Positions 34,880-44,504 of a stretch of DNA of 64,000 nt are shown one piece after another. The stretch's first letter is position 1. Every line of letters begins with the position of its first letter. A model generated the notes under the pieces. That model saw only the letters and a program-made list of their open reading frames with translations, was not told the DNA's origin and searched no databases. The translations under genes and the position numbers were made by a program. The DNA is from an uncultured Crocinitomix sp. (GTDB taxonomy: Bacteria > Bacteroidota > Bacteroidia > Flavobacteriales_D > Crocinitomicaceae): positions 62,001 to 126,000 of the forward strand of contig CAJQHR010000005.1 in the NCBI GenBank assembly GCA_905478225.1. Direction: 5' to 3'.

Positions 34880-36813
34880 GCCTGCACCTTCGTATTCAAC
34901 TCATCCAATTCCATTTCAGAATCCTCCCAAATTGTCATTGCTTTTTCGAGTTCGGCTTCTGTGTTTTTATAATCCTCAGATGCTGCGTTAAACTTATCCG
35001 TTTCTTCGTATGGCGTTTCTTCTAGGGTTTTGGTTTTTTCTTTCAGTTCCACTTCAAGGTCAGAGATTTTACGCTCGTATTTTTTGATCTTTTTCTGAAG
35101 GCGTTTAATTTGATTTTGCTCTTCCCAAGAAAGCTGGTTTTTGTCCTCGGCTTTTTTAGGTTTTTCAGCAGACTTTGAATTTTTAGTAGAAGCCATTTCT
35201 GCTTCTTCGTAATTGATCCGCTCTAAAAATTCGTTCACACCAAAATAATGCGTTTTAATCTTTCCTTCTTTAATCTCCCAAATTTTATTACTTAAACCAT
35301 CTAAGAATTCACGATCATGCGAAACCAATAATAAGGTTCCGTCATAATTCTTAAGGGCATCTTTTAAGATGTCTTTACTTTGAATATCCAAGTGATTGGT
35401 AGGCTCATCCATGATCAAGAAATTAAACTCTTGAAACAATAATTTACAAATTGCTAAACGAGTACGTTCTCCTCCACTCAGTACTTTCACTTTCTTTTCA
35501 GACTCTTCTCCACCAAATAAAAAGGCTCCTAAAATGGAACGAATATCTTTTCGCTTCTCCCCTTTTGCAATATCATCAATGGTTTTGAATACCGTTTTTT
35601 CGTCATCCAGTTTTTCAGCAGAATCCTGTGCAAAATAACCGACAGTCACATTATGACCGCGCTCAATTTGCCCGTCATATGCCATTTCCTCAGTGATACA
35701 CTTAATCAAGGTAGATTTTCCAACTCCATTTGGTCCCAACAAGGCAATTTTCTCTCCCCTTGCCAATATCACATCTAAACCATTAAAAATAGTTTTAGTA
35801 CCAAATGACTTTTTGATGCCATTCATATCCAACACCTTCTTTCCAGAAGCTTGTTGTAAGGTAAATCTTAAATGAAAAGCTTTACGCTGAATATTATCAA
35901 CTTCAATACGTTCAACTTTATCCAATTTCTTAATTAAACTCTGCGCAAAAGAGGCTTTATTTGCCTTTGCTCGGTATTTATTAATGAGTTCCTCTGTGCG
36001 TTTAATTTCGCGATCCTGATTCTTTTTAGCTGCTTGCGCGCGCTCCATTTCCTCGGCGTGTAAAACTAAATAACGTGAGTAATTGCACTTATAATCGTAA
36101 AGACGTTGATTCGCAATTTCTATCGTTCGATTGGTGACATTATCTAAAAATCTTCTATCATGAGAAATCAAGATTAATCCACCTTTAAAATTCTTTAAAT
36201 AATTTTCAAGCCATTGAATAGAGACAATATCTAAGTGATTCGTAGGCTCATCAATCAACAAAACTTCAGGGTTATTCACTAAGAGTTTTGCTAATTCAAC
36301 CCGCATTTGCCAACCACCACTAAAACTTCCAATTTGATTGTCAAATTCTTCCTGTTTAAATCCTAATCCCTTTAAAACAATCTCAATTCGCTCAGCAAAA
36401 GAATGCGCATCAAGAACAACGAGGCGGTCATTAATTTCAGTGACTTCATTTATCAAATCCAAATATAAATCTGATTCATAATCCGCACGAGTGGTCAATT
36501 CATTGTTCACAAAATCTAAACGGGCGTGCAAATTAGTGATTGCCTCATTCGATTTTTCAATATAATCTCTAACAGAAATGTCTTTCTTAATTTCAATATC
36601 CTGAGTTAGATAACCAATTGAAACACCTTTCTCAATCACAACAGTTCCATCAGTCGGCACGATCTGTTTTGAAATCAAACCCAACAAGGTTGACTTACCC
36701 ACCCCGGTTTTACCAGTAAGACCAATTTTGTCTCCACGATCTATGAATAAAGAAATGTCTTTATATAAGAAACCTTGCGGTAAATGATATGATAATCCTC
36801 CGAACCTAACCAT
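34876..36813 (-). CDS. ABC-F family ATPase
   Basis: Soluble twin-ATPase that acts on ribosomes (translation factor or antibiotic protection), not a transporter: there is no membrane domain. The 645 residues have a first cassette with Walker A GLTGKTGVGKSTLL near residue 33 and signature FSGGWQMRVELAK. Then come the P-site tRNA interaction linker (about 245-310), a second cassette with GPNGVGKSTLI and VLSGGERTRLAICK, and a C-terminal coiled coil (about 560-645) rich in Lys/Glu. Both Walker B boxes read LIDEPTNHLDI or IMDEPTNHLDI. Probably a housekeeping member; subclass not resolved. Confidence 0.92.
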   Translation of the reverse strand: MVRFGGLSYHLPQGFLYKDISLFIDRGDKIGLTGKTGVGKSTLLGLISKQIVPTDGTVVIEKGVSIGYLTQDIEIKKDISVRDYIEKSNEAITNLHARLDFVNNELTTRADYESDLYLDLINEVTEINDRLVVLDAHSFAERIEIVLKGLGFKQEEFDNQIGSFSGGWQMRVELAKLLVNNPEVLLIDEPTNHLDIVSIQWLENYLKNFKGGLILISHDRRFLDNVTNRTIEIANQRLYDYKCNYSRYLVLHAEEMERAQAAKKNQDREIKRTEELINKYRAKANKASFAQSLIKKLDKVERIEVDNIQRKAFHLRFTLQQASGKKVLDMNGIKKSFGTKTIFNGLDVILARGEKIALLGPNGVGKSTLIKCITEEMAYDGQIERGHNVTVGYFAQDSAEKLDDEKTVFKTIDDIAKGEKRKDIRSILGAFLFGGEESEKKVKVLSGGERTRLAICKLLFQEFNFLIMDEPTNHLDIQSKDILKDALKNYDGTLLLVSHDREFLDGLSNKIWEIKEGKIKTHYFGVNEFLERINYEEAEMASTKNSKSAEKPKKAEDKNQLSWEEQNQIKRLQKKIKKYERKISDLEVELKEKTKTLEETPYEETDKFNAASEDYKNTEAELEKAMTIWEDSEMELDELNTKVQA

Positions 36814-36852
36814 TGAAATTTAAATCTTAAAAATGCAAAGGTACAAGATTAA

Positions 36853-36904
36853 CCCGAATTATGGTTGCGACTTGTTGATCTTCTAGCCGATCACATAATT
36901 CGGG
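36853..36904. repeat. Perfect 11-bp inverted repeat between gldM copy and ABC-F gene
   Basis: CCCGAATTATG (36853-36863) and CATAATTCGGG (36894-36904) flank a 30-nt loop. There is no T-run on either strand, so it is not a standard terminator. A second hairpin with a TCCGC/GCGGA core overlaps the end of the gldM copy at 36997-37026. Confidence 0.6.
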
Positions 36905-37027
36905 CATCATCTGGTGTTCGTTAAATAGTAGTTGTTTGGAACAATAGCTGATTTGCTTTTAGCCTATTCCTCACCAATTGCTTCATACGGTTTTTGATCA
37001 AATTGGTCCGCCTCAAGCGGATTTGAT

Positions 37028-38749
37028 TTAACGAACAGTAAAGACTAAAGGATTAGCATTTTTTTGAACCCCAGAAGGATCCACATACTTCACAGTAATT
37101 GTTACTTTCTTACCTCCACAAGCCTGGGTTAAAATTTGTTTAGCTCTTGCATTAAGTGAACCGTCTCTATTAATTTTACCTTCTCCTGTTATTCGATCTA
37201 CCGAAACAAGACCACTAACCACTTTAAAGTTCACACCTGTCAACGGAATTCCTTCACCATAACGCAATGAAACTCTCGTTTGCGCCCTTACACTGCTACA
37301 ACCTGGATTTTGACCACCAGAAATACCTCCCAGAAAAACTTCAGGTTTAGGCAATTGTTTTACCTCAAACGTATTTGACGCAACGGTTACCACAGAACCA
37401 TCTTCCTTTTCACCACGAACCGTTATGGTCGCTGTACGAATGCCAGAACCTACTCTCACAATCCATTTGCCACCGCTACCTCTTGAAACGCTGCAACCAC
37501 TGCTCGCACTAATACTCACTTTATCCCCTGGAAAACCAGAAGCAGCCGCTTCAAGCTCATTGTCATACCCACGATAAAGCAAACGCATATTTGGTTGAGA
37601 AATAGCGCCCATTGGTGCCCCAACCGTATAATCAAATTCCCACGGCTTCCATACAGTGACTCCACGCTCTTTAATTCCAATTGCACCTTTTACTTTATGA
37701 AAACCAACCTCAGATCCCTCTAAATTAAGTCCTCCTTGTGTTTCAGTCCAACGTTCTTGCAATGTATCATCATCCATGCCCCACATTATTTTATTCACCG
37801 AGGTAGAATCATACGCCGCAATCATAACTTTTAGAGCTAAAGAATCGCCTTGGTTAATATATCCCGAACTTGCAAAAGCCATAGGCTCAATTTTATTAAT
37901 GATAAAAGGCGGAGCAGATACTTTGCCCAATAAATATTCGCAAGCAATTGACTCGGCACTTTTAACATCCACTTTTAAAGACGTGAACATGGCAGCCGCA
38001 GCAACGATTGGCGCATGGTTAAATGTAGCTGACACCCAAGGAACATCCATTTCTTCACCCGAATCATATAACGTTTCAGGTATTGTTAAGGAATGATAGA
38101 AGTGGGCAATCTTACTCGTATCCTTCGGATTTGCGTTACGCAATGCTTCCGAAAGTCCTTCTGGAGAACTGGGCGGTGTAAAACTATAAGCCGCTCCCTC
38201 TGTATAAGTTCCCATAATTACAGCCATCTTATCTCGGTAGGCGTGAATGCGATCCGTAATTTGTTTTCCACGGTCAATTGGGTCTAAAGGATTAGATCCA
38301 ATAAATAATTGCGTTGGAATATCATAATTGTCCTTGACATCAATTTCAATTAACGGCCTCAATTTCGTGACAAATCCATCTTCATCCGTCCCATTTTCCG
38401 CGATCCATGGTTTCCCCTCGGCTTCTTCAATCATCTCGCTGCATTCATTCAATAAATAACTGACGAGCGATCTGGTTTCAAACTCAAGCGAATCTGCTTT
38501 GCCGTTCCAAACACTAAATTCAGTTAAATCCCCATTTGATGCGGTGATGGTTGCTTTTTTTTGCGCGAACATGCCATAATCTTCTCCTACTTTGTTATGC
38601 ACGATCTCAGCGCTTGCATCTAGTTTATCGTTAATTGTTACGAATGCATTAACAACTTCCTTAGTTACGTTTAAAGCAAGCAAGGCGGTTAAAACGAGAT
38701 ACATCATCCCGATCATTCTTTGTCTTGGTGTTTCTTTTCCTCCGGCCAT
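37028..38749 (-). CDS. Second GldM-like protein (T9SS motor component paralogue)
   Basis: Starting at the ATG at 38749 gives MAGGKETPRQRMIGMMYLVL, almost the same start as gldM at 43561; upstream in-frame codons are rejected. The 573 residues carry one transmembrane helix (about 14-32) followed by periplasmic domains. Blocks shared with gldM are FVTINDKLD, NYDIPTQLFIG, NHAPIVAAAAMFTSLKVD, FASSGYINQGDSLALKVMIA, WEFDYTVGAPMG, GYDNELEAAASGFPGD and LGGISGGQNPGCSSVRAQ. GldM with GldL forms the proton-driven motor of T9SS and gliding. The frame is intact with conserved signatures. It lies downstream of the interrupted gldN copy. Whether it pairs with GldL is inference. Confidence 0.88.
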   Translation of the reverse strand: MAGGKETPRQRMIGMMYLVLTALLALNVTKEVVNAFVTINDKLDASAEIVHNKVGEDYGMFAQKKATITASNGDLTEFSVWNGKADSLEFETRSLVSYLLNECSEMIEEAEGKPWIAENGTDEDGFVTKLRPLIEIDVKDNYDIPTQLFIGSNPLDPIDRGKQITDRIHAYRDKMAVIMGTYTEGAAYSFTPPSSPEGLSEALRNANPKDTSKIAHFYHSLTIPETLYDSGEEMDVPWVSATFNHAPIVAAAAMFTSLKVDVKSAESIACEYLLGKVSAPPFIINKIEPMAFASSGYINQGDSLALKVMIAAYDSTSVNKIMWGMDDDTLQERWTETQGGLNLEGSEVGFHKVKGAIGIKERGVTVWKPWEFDYTVGAPMGAISQPNMRLLYRGYDNELEAAASGFPGDKVSISASSGCSVSRGSGGKWIVRVGSGIRTATITVRGEKEDGSVVTVASNTFEVKQLPKPEVFLGGISGGQNPGCSSVRAQTRVSLRYGEGIPLTGVNFKVVSGLVSVDRITGEGKINRDGSLNARAKQILTQACGGKKVTITVKYVDPSGVQKNANPLVFTVR

Positions 38750-39043
38750 AGTTTTTGATTTTAATGCCCCTTTGAGGTAGGGCGGTTTAATCAAGAAATG
38801 CCTAGAAATGAAAAAAGTAACAATTTGTTTCAAATTATATTTTATATAGTCGATTGAAAGAAGTAATTAAGTCATTCGCTGCCTGCCATAAACGCTTCCA
38901 TTAAATGAGGAATAAAAACGTCAAAAATCACAGGGATGGAATAAGCAGTTTATAGAGGAATGAAAGCATTTTGCCTACTATAACGAAACAAAGGAAACAC
39001 ATATCCTTCAATGCCTTATTCAGTATAAAATCGTTATTTTTAC

Positions 39044-39580
39044 ATAAAAAAACTTATTTCTGTTTCTCTAAAGTCGATTCTTGTCGTAATGTTCTCTATC
39101 CTTATTATTGCGTCATGTGGTATATATGAAGATGGTCCTGCTTTCTCTATTAAAACAAAAAGAACGATTGGTGAATGGGAGTTAACTTCGTTTAACGAAG
39201 GGAATGAAATATTGAGCTATAAAGGTGTTCATGCGGCCGAGATTGACGGATGTGGTACTCGAACAATTTATGACAAGATATTTAAAGAACAAAACGTTGT
39301 TTGGGACATGGGGTCTGATTACGACCTCAAAGAAAGGTACAGCCTAGTGGAATTAAAACACAATTACGCCGAATCATATATCGCTCCTTCATGTACGCCA
39401 AAATATATCACGCTTGATTCTTCAGTAAATACCGAAGTTAGAAGATGGAGTTTCAATAATAACAAAGAAGAATTAACAATTACTTAGGCCGGTGATCATG
39501 AAGAGTATCAAATTTTGAGATTAACAAATAAAGAGCTTAAATTGGAAGATGTTGATGGTAATATCCTATCCGTTTACTAA
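39044..39580 (+). pseudogene. Degenerate lipoprotein gene (lost start, in-frame TAG)
   Basis: One frame encodes KKLISVSLKSILVVMFSILI, then IASC as a lipobox, and GEWELTSFNEGNEILSYKG. After an in-frame TAG at 39485-39487 it continues AGDHEEYQILRLTNKELKLE, then DVDGNILSVY and TAA at 39578-39580. The codon where ATG AAA AAA would be expected reads ATA (39044-39046). An internal ATG at 39089 keeps the lipobox but loses the charged N-terminus. The pattern GEWEL...L.I.N....L resembles small lipocalin-like lipoproteins. Likely a decaying gene inserted between gldM and gldN copies on the opposite strand. Confidence 0.6.
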
Positions 39581-39634
39581 AAGATAAAACCATCTTTGTT
39601 TGATTTATCGATTAATAATTGCCCTTTTCTGTTT

Positions 39635-40549
39635 CTAATACTTCCAGAGATCATATTCAATGGTATTGACTAGTTCTTTGATTCTTTCTGACTCTAACAA
39701 GGCGTCCATGGCTACTTTATAACTATCAAAATCACGATTGTGTAGATTTGATTCTTTGATAATAACGCTTTGGAACAGCCGTCTTGAAAATACTTCATCC
39801 AACGTTAAGCCCCTTTCTTCATCTGCAGCATCAATAAGGGCGTATTTTTCAAATACGCTTCGACACTCTTGATAGTTCAGCCAAAACAATTATTTCGTTC
39901 CTGTTATATTTCCATTCTTATCTTTTACATAGATTAAAGGTGAAATGCCAATAATGTGTCGGTCAAGCACGCTGCGTTCTCTGTCAAAACACCAATTCAC
40001 TTGAAATCTATATTGAATAATATCAACAGTAGCATGCCTGACTGTGTCGTAGTTTTGAGACGTGTCCAATTCGTTTTCTCTTACAGTGCCGAAATAGCGA
40101 AAGATCTCCTTATGATAATCGTCTTTATTGGTTTCTGACTTCATAGGATATTTGAATGCATCACCATCCGTCAAACTTTCCAAAACGGAGTTATTAGGTG
40201 CGTATAAAGTTAAATCACCTCTCATTACATGATAGCGGATAATACTCCATAAGCTTTTAGCTGACAGGTCCAGTTTCTCATTCTCGTTATGAATCGTATC
40301 TGTTCTAGAATAAAGAGAATGATAAAAATATTGATTTGAATCAACCTTGCTCCACACGCGTTTAAATAGATTGGACGAATTTCGAAAATTTCGATAGGCG
40401 TATGTTCTATGTTTTGTCGCAATAAACTCCTTAACATAAACCCCATCTAGCATACCAGGTCTCGGAACCCTAGAAGAATCATTTGAAATTTGAGCAGCCG
40501 CACCAGACAAAATAAATTGAGTTGCAATAAAAAGACTTATTTTTTTCAT
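39635..40549 (-). pseudogene. Second GldN-like gene interrupted by an in-frame stop
   Basis: The frame starts at the ATG at 40549 with a signal peptide (MKKISLFIATQFILSGAAAQ) and follows GldN closely: PGMLDGVYVKEFIATKH, LFKRVWSKVDSNQYFYH, LWSIIRYHVMRGDLTLYAP, DRERSVLDRHIIGISPLIYV. After NGNITGTK a TAA at 39890-39892 interrupts it. The same frame then continues LFWLNYQECRSVFEKYALI to YDLWKY, matching the GldN C-terminus. The stop stands where intact gldN has Glu before LFW, so a single G-to-T change (GAA to TAA) explains it. The truncated product would lack about 85 residues. Confidence 0.85.
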
Positions 40550-40685
40550 TTGCTTAAAGTTCATTTCACAACTCAATATAGTATGTCATTGAAAATGAGA
40601 GTTAATCCATTCATAGAATCAAAAAAATGGTATTCGTTACATTGATTAGTGCAGAACTTAATGATATCTGATCACAAAAAGGCAT

Positions 40686-40718
40686 AAAAAAACCCCTGAC
40701 GTTTAAAGTCAGGGGTTT
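40686..40718 (-). terminator. Terminator of the gldKLMN operon
   Basis: Minus strand AAACCCCTGAC / GTCAGGGGTTT, 11-bp stem with a 7-nt loop, followed by a T-run. It lies 18 nt beyond the gldN stop and separates gldN from the second gldN copy. Confidence 0.9.
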
Positions 40719-40736
40719 CAATTTTATTATTACGAG

Positions 40737-41753
40737 CTAGAAGCTCCACAAGTCATGTTCGAAATTAAAGATTTTCTCTTTAATCTTTTTGGACTCGAGC
40801 AAGGCATCAACGCCTGCTTTGTAGCTATCAATATCTCGATCGTATAAGTTTGATTCTTTTATAATGTAACTCTGGAACATTCGCTTCCAAAACAAATCAT
40901 CAAATGACATGCGTTGTGAATCGTTGTTACGATTTTGAACGAAGAAGTTTTGGAAAACGTATCTACACTCAGGGAAATACAACCAAAATAATTCTTCAAA
41001 TCCAATAATATTTCCAGCATCATCTCTCTCATAAATTACTGGTGCAATACCAATGATTCTGCGATCCATTACCGATCTTTCTTTATCGAAAAACCAATCC
41101 TCTTTTAATCTGTACTGTACAATTTCATCCGAGTTATACCAAGTTGTATCATCCGGAGGATAAACAGCATCATAATTACCTGTAGCCGGATCATAGATTA
41201 CACTATCATCAGCTGGATATTGCCAACTTTTTAATGGAACGGCTGCTGGATCTCTATAGATACTTCCTATGTAAAGAAATACTGCCTGTTTAAACACATC
41301 ACTATTATAATAGTTAGGTACAGGAACCAAAGGATCTTTAACGATAATCGGATATTTAAATTGATCACCGTCTTTATAATCCTGCCATTCTGGATCATAA
41401 GGAGAATAGATAGTTAAATCACCCCACAATACGTGATATCTGATGATTGTCCAAAGACTCCAACGAGTGGTATTCTTATTCCAAGCACCCAATACGTTAA
41501 TATCATCCAATGGATAATAAAGTGGATGATTAAATTTTTCTCTCAAATCAATCACACTCCATACCCTTTTACTCCAAGTAACATCCGCCTCGCGAACATA
41601 CTCATAAGGCACGACCTTCTTAGTTGGAATATGTTCTTTCACATAAACTCCATCTAATACCCCAGGTGCTGGACTGGCTATTGGTCCGCGAATATTCTGA
41701 CCATAACTTGCCCCTACACTCAGCATCACTAAAGAAAAAATTAATCTTTTCAT
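40737..41753 (-). CDS. gldN: T9SS ring component GldN/PorN
   Basis: Periplasmic protein that joins GldK in the ring under the outer membrane and couples it to the GldLM motor. The 338 residues have a signal peptide (MKRLIFSLVMLSVGASYGQ), then PGVLDGVYVKEHIPTKKVVP, KRVWSVIDLREKFNHPLYYP, SLWTIIRYHVLWGDLTIYSP, VQYRLKEDWFFDKERSVMDR and ELFWLYFPECRYVFQNFFV. It is last in the gldKLMN unit, 83 nt after gldM. An insertion around 150-205 (rich in Pro/Asp/Tyr) is longer than in the second copy. Confidence 0.95.
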   Translation of the reverse strand: MKRLIFSLVMLSVGASYGQNIRGPIASPAPGVLDGVYVKEHIPTKKVVPYEYVREADVTWSKRVWSVIDLREKFNHPLYYPLDDINVLGAWNKNTTRWSLWTIIRYHVLWGDLTIYSPYDPEWQDYKDGDQFKYPIIVKDPLVPVPNYYNSDVFKQAVFLYIGSIYRDPAAVPLKSWQYPADDSVIYDPATGNYDAVYPPDDTTWYNSDEIVQYRLKEDWFFDKERSVMDRRIIGIAPVIYERDDAGNIIGFEELFWLYFPECRYVFQNFFVQNRNNDSQRMSFDDLFWKRMFQSYIIKESNLYDRDIDSYKAGVDALLESKKIKEKIFNFEHDLWSF

Positions 41754-41836
41754 CTCCTAATTATTAATTATACAATACAGGGGAATAAATTCTATCAAAA
41801 GGACTCATCCCCCCTATTATTTTTTAAGCTTCGTTA

Positions 41837-43561
41837 TTACCTTGTAGTAAATACGCAAGCAGTACGCTTGGAAACACCATCTGGCCCTCTATAGTTAACT
41901 AATAGAGTTACCTGTTTTCCTGACGATTGTGCTAAAATTTGTTTGGCTTTGGCTTCCAAAACACCCCCTCCGGTAATTCTTCCTTCTCCTTTAATACCGT
42001 TTACTGTAACGGTACCACTTGCGATTGAAAACTTAACACCTGTCAAAGGTACACTTTCATCATATCTACAAGAAACTCTCCCTTGAGCTCTTACACTGGA
42101 TAAACCAGGGTTTTGCCCGTTAGAGATACCTCCTAAGTACAAGTTCGGTGTTGGAAGACTTTTCACTTTGAATTTAAATGATCCCAAGTTTACAGATCCG
42201 CCATCTTCTTTACGCCCGTTGACGCTAATTGTAGCTTCTCTAGTCCCAGCACCAACTTTAGCAACATATTGAGCTCCTTTCTTACTAATAGAACACCCAC
42301 TACCCGATAAGGTTACACGATCTGCAGGAAAACCTGAAGCGGTTCCTTCTACAATATTGTCGTAACCTCTATAAAGTACACGCATTTCAGGTAATGCAAC
42401 AACTCCCATTGGTTGACCAACAGTATATTCAAATTCCCATGGTTTTGGGACTTCGATACCACGTTGTTTAACCATAATCACACCTTTTACTTTGTGTAAT
42501 CCTGGTGTATCACCTCTTAGGCTTATGCTTCCATCTGCGTTATTAGAAGGTTTCCAGTTATCAGTATTCAATGTATCCTCATCTTGACCATATTTTACTT
42601 TCGGCGTTTCCGTCGAATCGTAAGCCGCGATCATAACACGAAGGTTCAATGAATCACCTTGGTTAATATATCCAGTACTTGCAAATGCTAATGGCTCAAT
42701 TTTGTTGAAATCAAACTCTTGAACATCTACTTTAGACAATAAGAATTCCGTAGCCATTGACTCCGAGTTCTTAATATCCAATTTAAGTGCTGTCAGCATT
42801 GCAGCAGCTGCAACGATTGGCGCATGATCAAACATTACTGAAGGCCAAGGAAGTGTTTCCGTTTCCCCGTGCACAGTTTGGTCAATTTTCTCTGGAATAT
42901 CCAAAGATTTCATGAACGCTCCAATTGCTGCTGTATCATCCGGGTTACAAGTAGTTAAACTCTCCTTTAACCCACTTATGTCGGTTGGAGGAGTAAAACT
43001 ATATTTACCCTTTGGCGTATTATATGTCGCCATGATAGTCGCAACCGCATTTCTGTATTCGATTACTTTAAGACGGATATCCTTCCCTTTTTGAACAGGG
43101 TTTTGAGGATCTCCTCCAATGAACATGTTCGTTGGAATATCGTAATTATCCATTCCTAAGATTTCAGAAAGAGGTCTTAGAGAAAGAATATTCCCATTAT
43201 CATCCTTTTCTTCGATCCAAGACTCTTTTTCAGACATTTCAATCATCTCGTTACTTTCACCTAAAAGGAAACTAACAATTTCGATTGTCTTGTCACGCAC
43301 CTCGAAAGAGCGGTCTTGCCAAACTTTAACTGAATTTACATCTCCACCTTGGGCTTTAACCGTAGTGATCTTTTTGTCAAAAGAAGAATAATTACTTTGA
43401 TTGTTTTGATCGATAATTTGTGTACTGCGATCCAATTTATCATTAATCGTTACGAAAGCAGCAATAACCTGCTTCGACACGTTTAGTGCTAAAAGGGCAG
43501 TCAGTACGAGGTACATCATACCGATCATCTTTTGTCTAGGGGTTTCTTTTCCTCCTGCCAT
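41837..43561 (-). CDS. gldM: T9SS/gliding motor component GldM/PorM
   Basis: Single-pass inner-membrane protein whose dimeric periplasmic domains span to GldKN and transmit motor torque. The 574 residues start MAGGKETPRQKMIGMMYLVL, with the transmembrane helix at about 12-32. The Arg before the helix and the small-residue TM face are as in the family. Four periplasmic domains follow, with markers FDHAPIVAAAAMLTALKLD, ASTGYINQGDSLNLRVMIA, WEFEYTVGQPMGVVALPEM and LGGISNGQNPGLSSVRAQG. 53 nt after gldL. Confidence 0.96.
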   Translation of the reverse strand: MAGGKETPRQKMIGMMYLVLTALLALNVSKQVIAAFVTINDKLDRSTQIIDQNNQSNYSSFDKKITTVKAQGGDVNSVKVWQDRSFEVRDKTIEIVSFLLGESNEMIEMSEKESWIEEKDDNGNILSLRPLSEILGMDNYDIPTNMFIGGDPQNPVQKGKDIRLKVIEYRNAVATIMATYNTPKGKYSFTPPTDISGLKESLTTCNPDDTAAIGAFMKSLDIPEKIDQTVHGETETLPWPSVMFDHAPIVAAAAMLTALKLDIKNSESMATEFLLSKVDVQEFDFNKIEPLAFASTGYINQGDSLNLRVMIAAYDSTETPKVKYGQDEDTLNTDNWKPSNNADGSISLRGDTPGLHKVKGVIMVKQRGIEVPKPWEFEYTVGQPMGVVALPEMRVLYRGYDNIVEGTASGFPADRVTLSGSGCSISKKGAQYVAKVGAGTREATISVNGRKEDGGSVNLGSFKFKVKSLPTPNLYLGGISNGQNPGLSSVRAQGRVSCRYDESVPLTGVKFSIASGTVTVNGIKGEGRITGGGVLEAKAKQILAQSSGKQVTLLVNYRGPDGVSKRTACVFTTR

Positions 43562-43614
43562 GATTTATCTATTTTTTTGATTTAACATTAATTAATTTAC
43601 ATTTTAAATGAAAA

Positions 43615-44454
43615 TTAATCTCTAGATATAGTCATAGCTTTTAGCATGTTACCATAAACTTGGTTCAAATCAGTCAAGTTTTGAGATAGCATTGCCATGT
43701 TTTCTTTGTAGCGCTTAGTATCTTCTACTGAATCGCTTAAGTTAGACATCATTTCAATTACGTTTGCTTGGAACTTCTCAGTTGACTCTAGGTGAGCTGA
43801 AGATCCTTTTAATTGCAATTCGTATACATTGTTTAATGCAGCCAAGTTCGTTGATACTTTAGAGATTTGCTCTCCAAATGAAGCACCTTCTTCAGCAACA
43901 GAAGTCAATCCTAAGATCGTCTCAGAAGCTCTTTCATAAGTGTTTGATAACCCTTTAACTTGCTCTGAAGCGTTTTCTAAACTTGAAACATAACCATCAG
44001 TTGCAGCAACAGCTCCTGAAACAGCTTTAAGACCTTCAGCATTATCACTTAACGTTCTAATACCATCTCCTAATCTGTTTAATAGATCTGCGTCAATTTT
44101 TGCTTCCTCTAATAAGTTATCAAATTTTTCAGTAATCCCTGTAACGGAACCACCTCCACCACCGTGTGACAATCCTGATTCACCTTTCTCATCTAAGTAA
44201 GCATGTAAATCAAAATCTTCGTCGTGCGCTAATGCTAATTCTGGGTACACTAATTCCCATTTCGGGTCTTCGTGTAACGGCTCAAACGCCGAGAAGAAGA
44301 AAATTACGGCTTCTGTCGAAAGTCCTGCTACAAGCATGGGTCCGGCTCCTGGCCAGTGCATAATCTTAAACATTGCTCCGACGATTACTACAGCTGCACC
44401 GATACCGTACAACTTCGCCATAAATAATTTCCACTTTTTAGTTCCTGGTCTCAT
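43615..44454 (-). CDS. gldL: T9SS/gliding motor component GldL/PorL
   Basis: Inner-membrane protein forming the pentameric proton channel around the GldM dimer. The 279 residues have two transmembrane helices at about 15-32 and 38-55 (LYGIGAAVVIVGAMFKIMHW and AGPMLVAGLSTEAVIFFFSA). Glu48 in the second helix corresponds to the conserved proton-carrying Glu. Residues from about 100 on form a long cytoplasmic coiled-coil tail (NLLEEAKIDADLLNRLGDG; ENMAMLSQNLTDLNQVYGNM). Between gldK (50 nt) and gldM (53 nt). Confidence 0.95.
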   Translation of the reverse strand: MRPGTKKWKLFMAKLYGIGAAVVIVGAMFKIMHWPGAGPMLVAGLSTEAVIFFFSAFEPLHEDPKWELVYPELALAHDEDFDLHAYLDEKGESGLSHGGGGGSVTGITEKFDNLLEEAKIDADLLNRLGDGIRTLSDNAEGLKAVSGAVAATDGYVSSLENASEQVKGLSNTYERASETILGLTSVAEEGASFGEQISKVSTNLAALNNVYELQLKGSSAHLESTEKFQANVIEMMSNLSDSVEDTKRYKENMAMLSQNLTDLNQVYGNMLKAMTISRD

Positions 44455-44504
44455 AGTATCCTTGCTTTTAATTTAACATTTATTTATTTGGTTTATTTAC
44501 TTGC

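Noticed and set aside
38750-38833. Longer N-terminus for the second GldM
   Set aside because: GldM proteins begin MAGGKETPRQ; the upstream codons are unlike the family.
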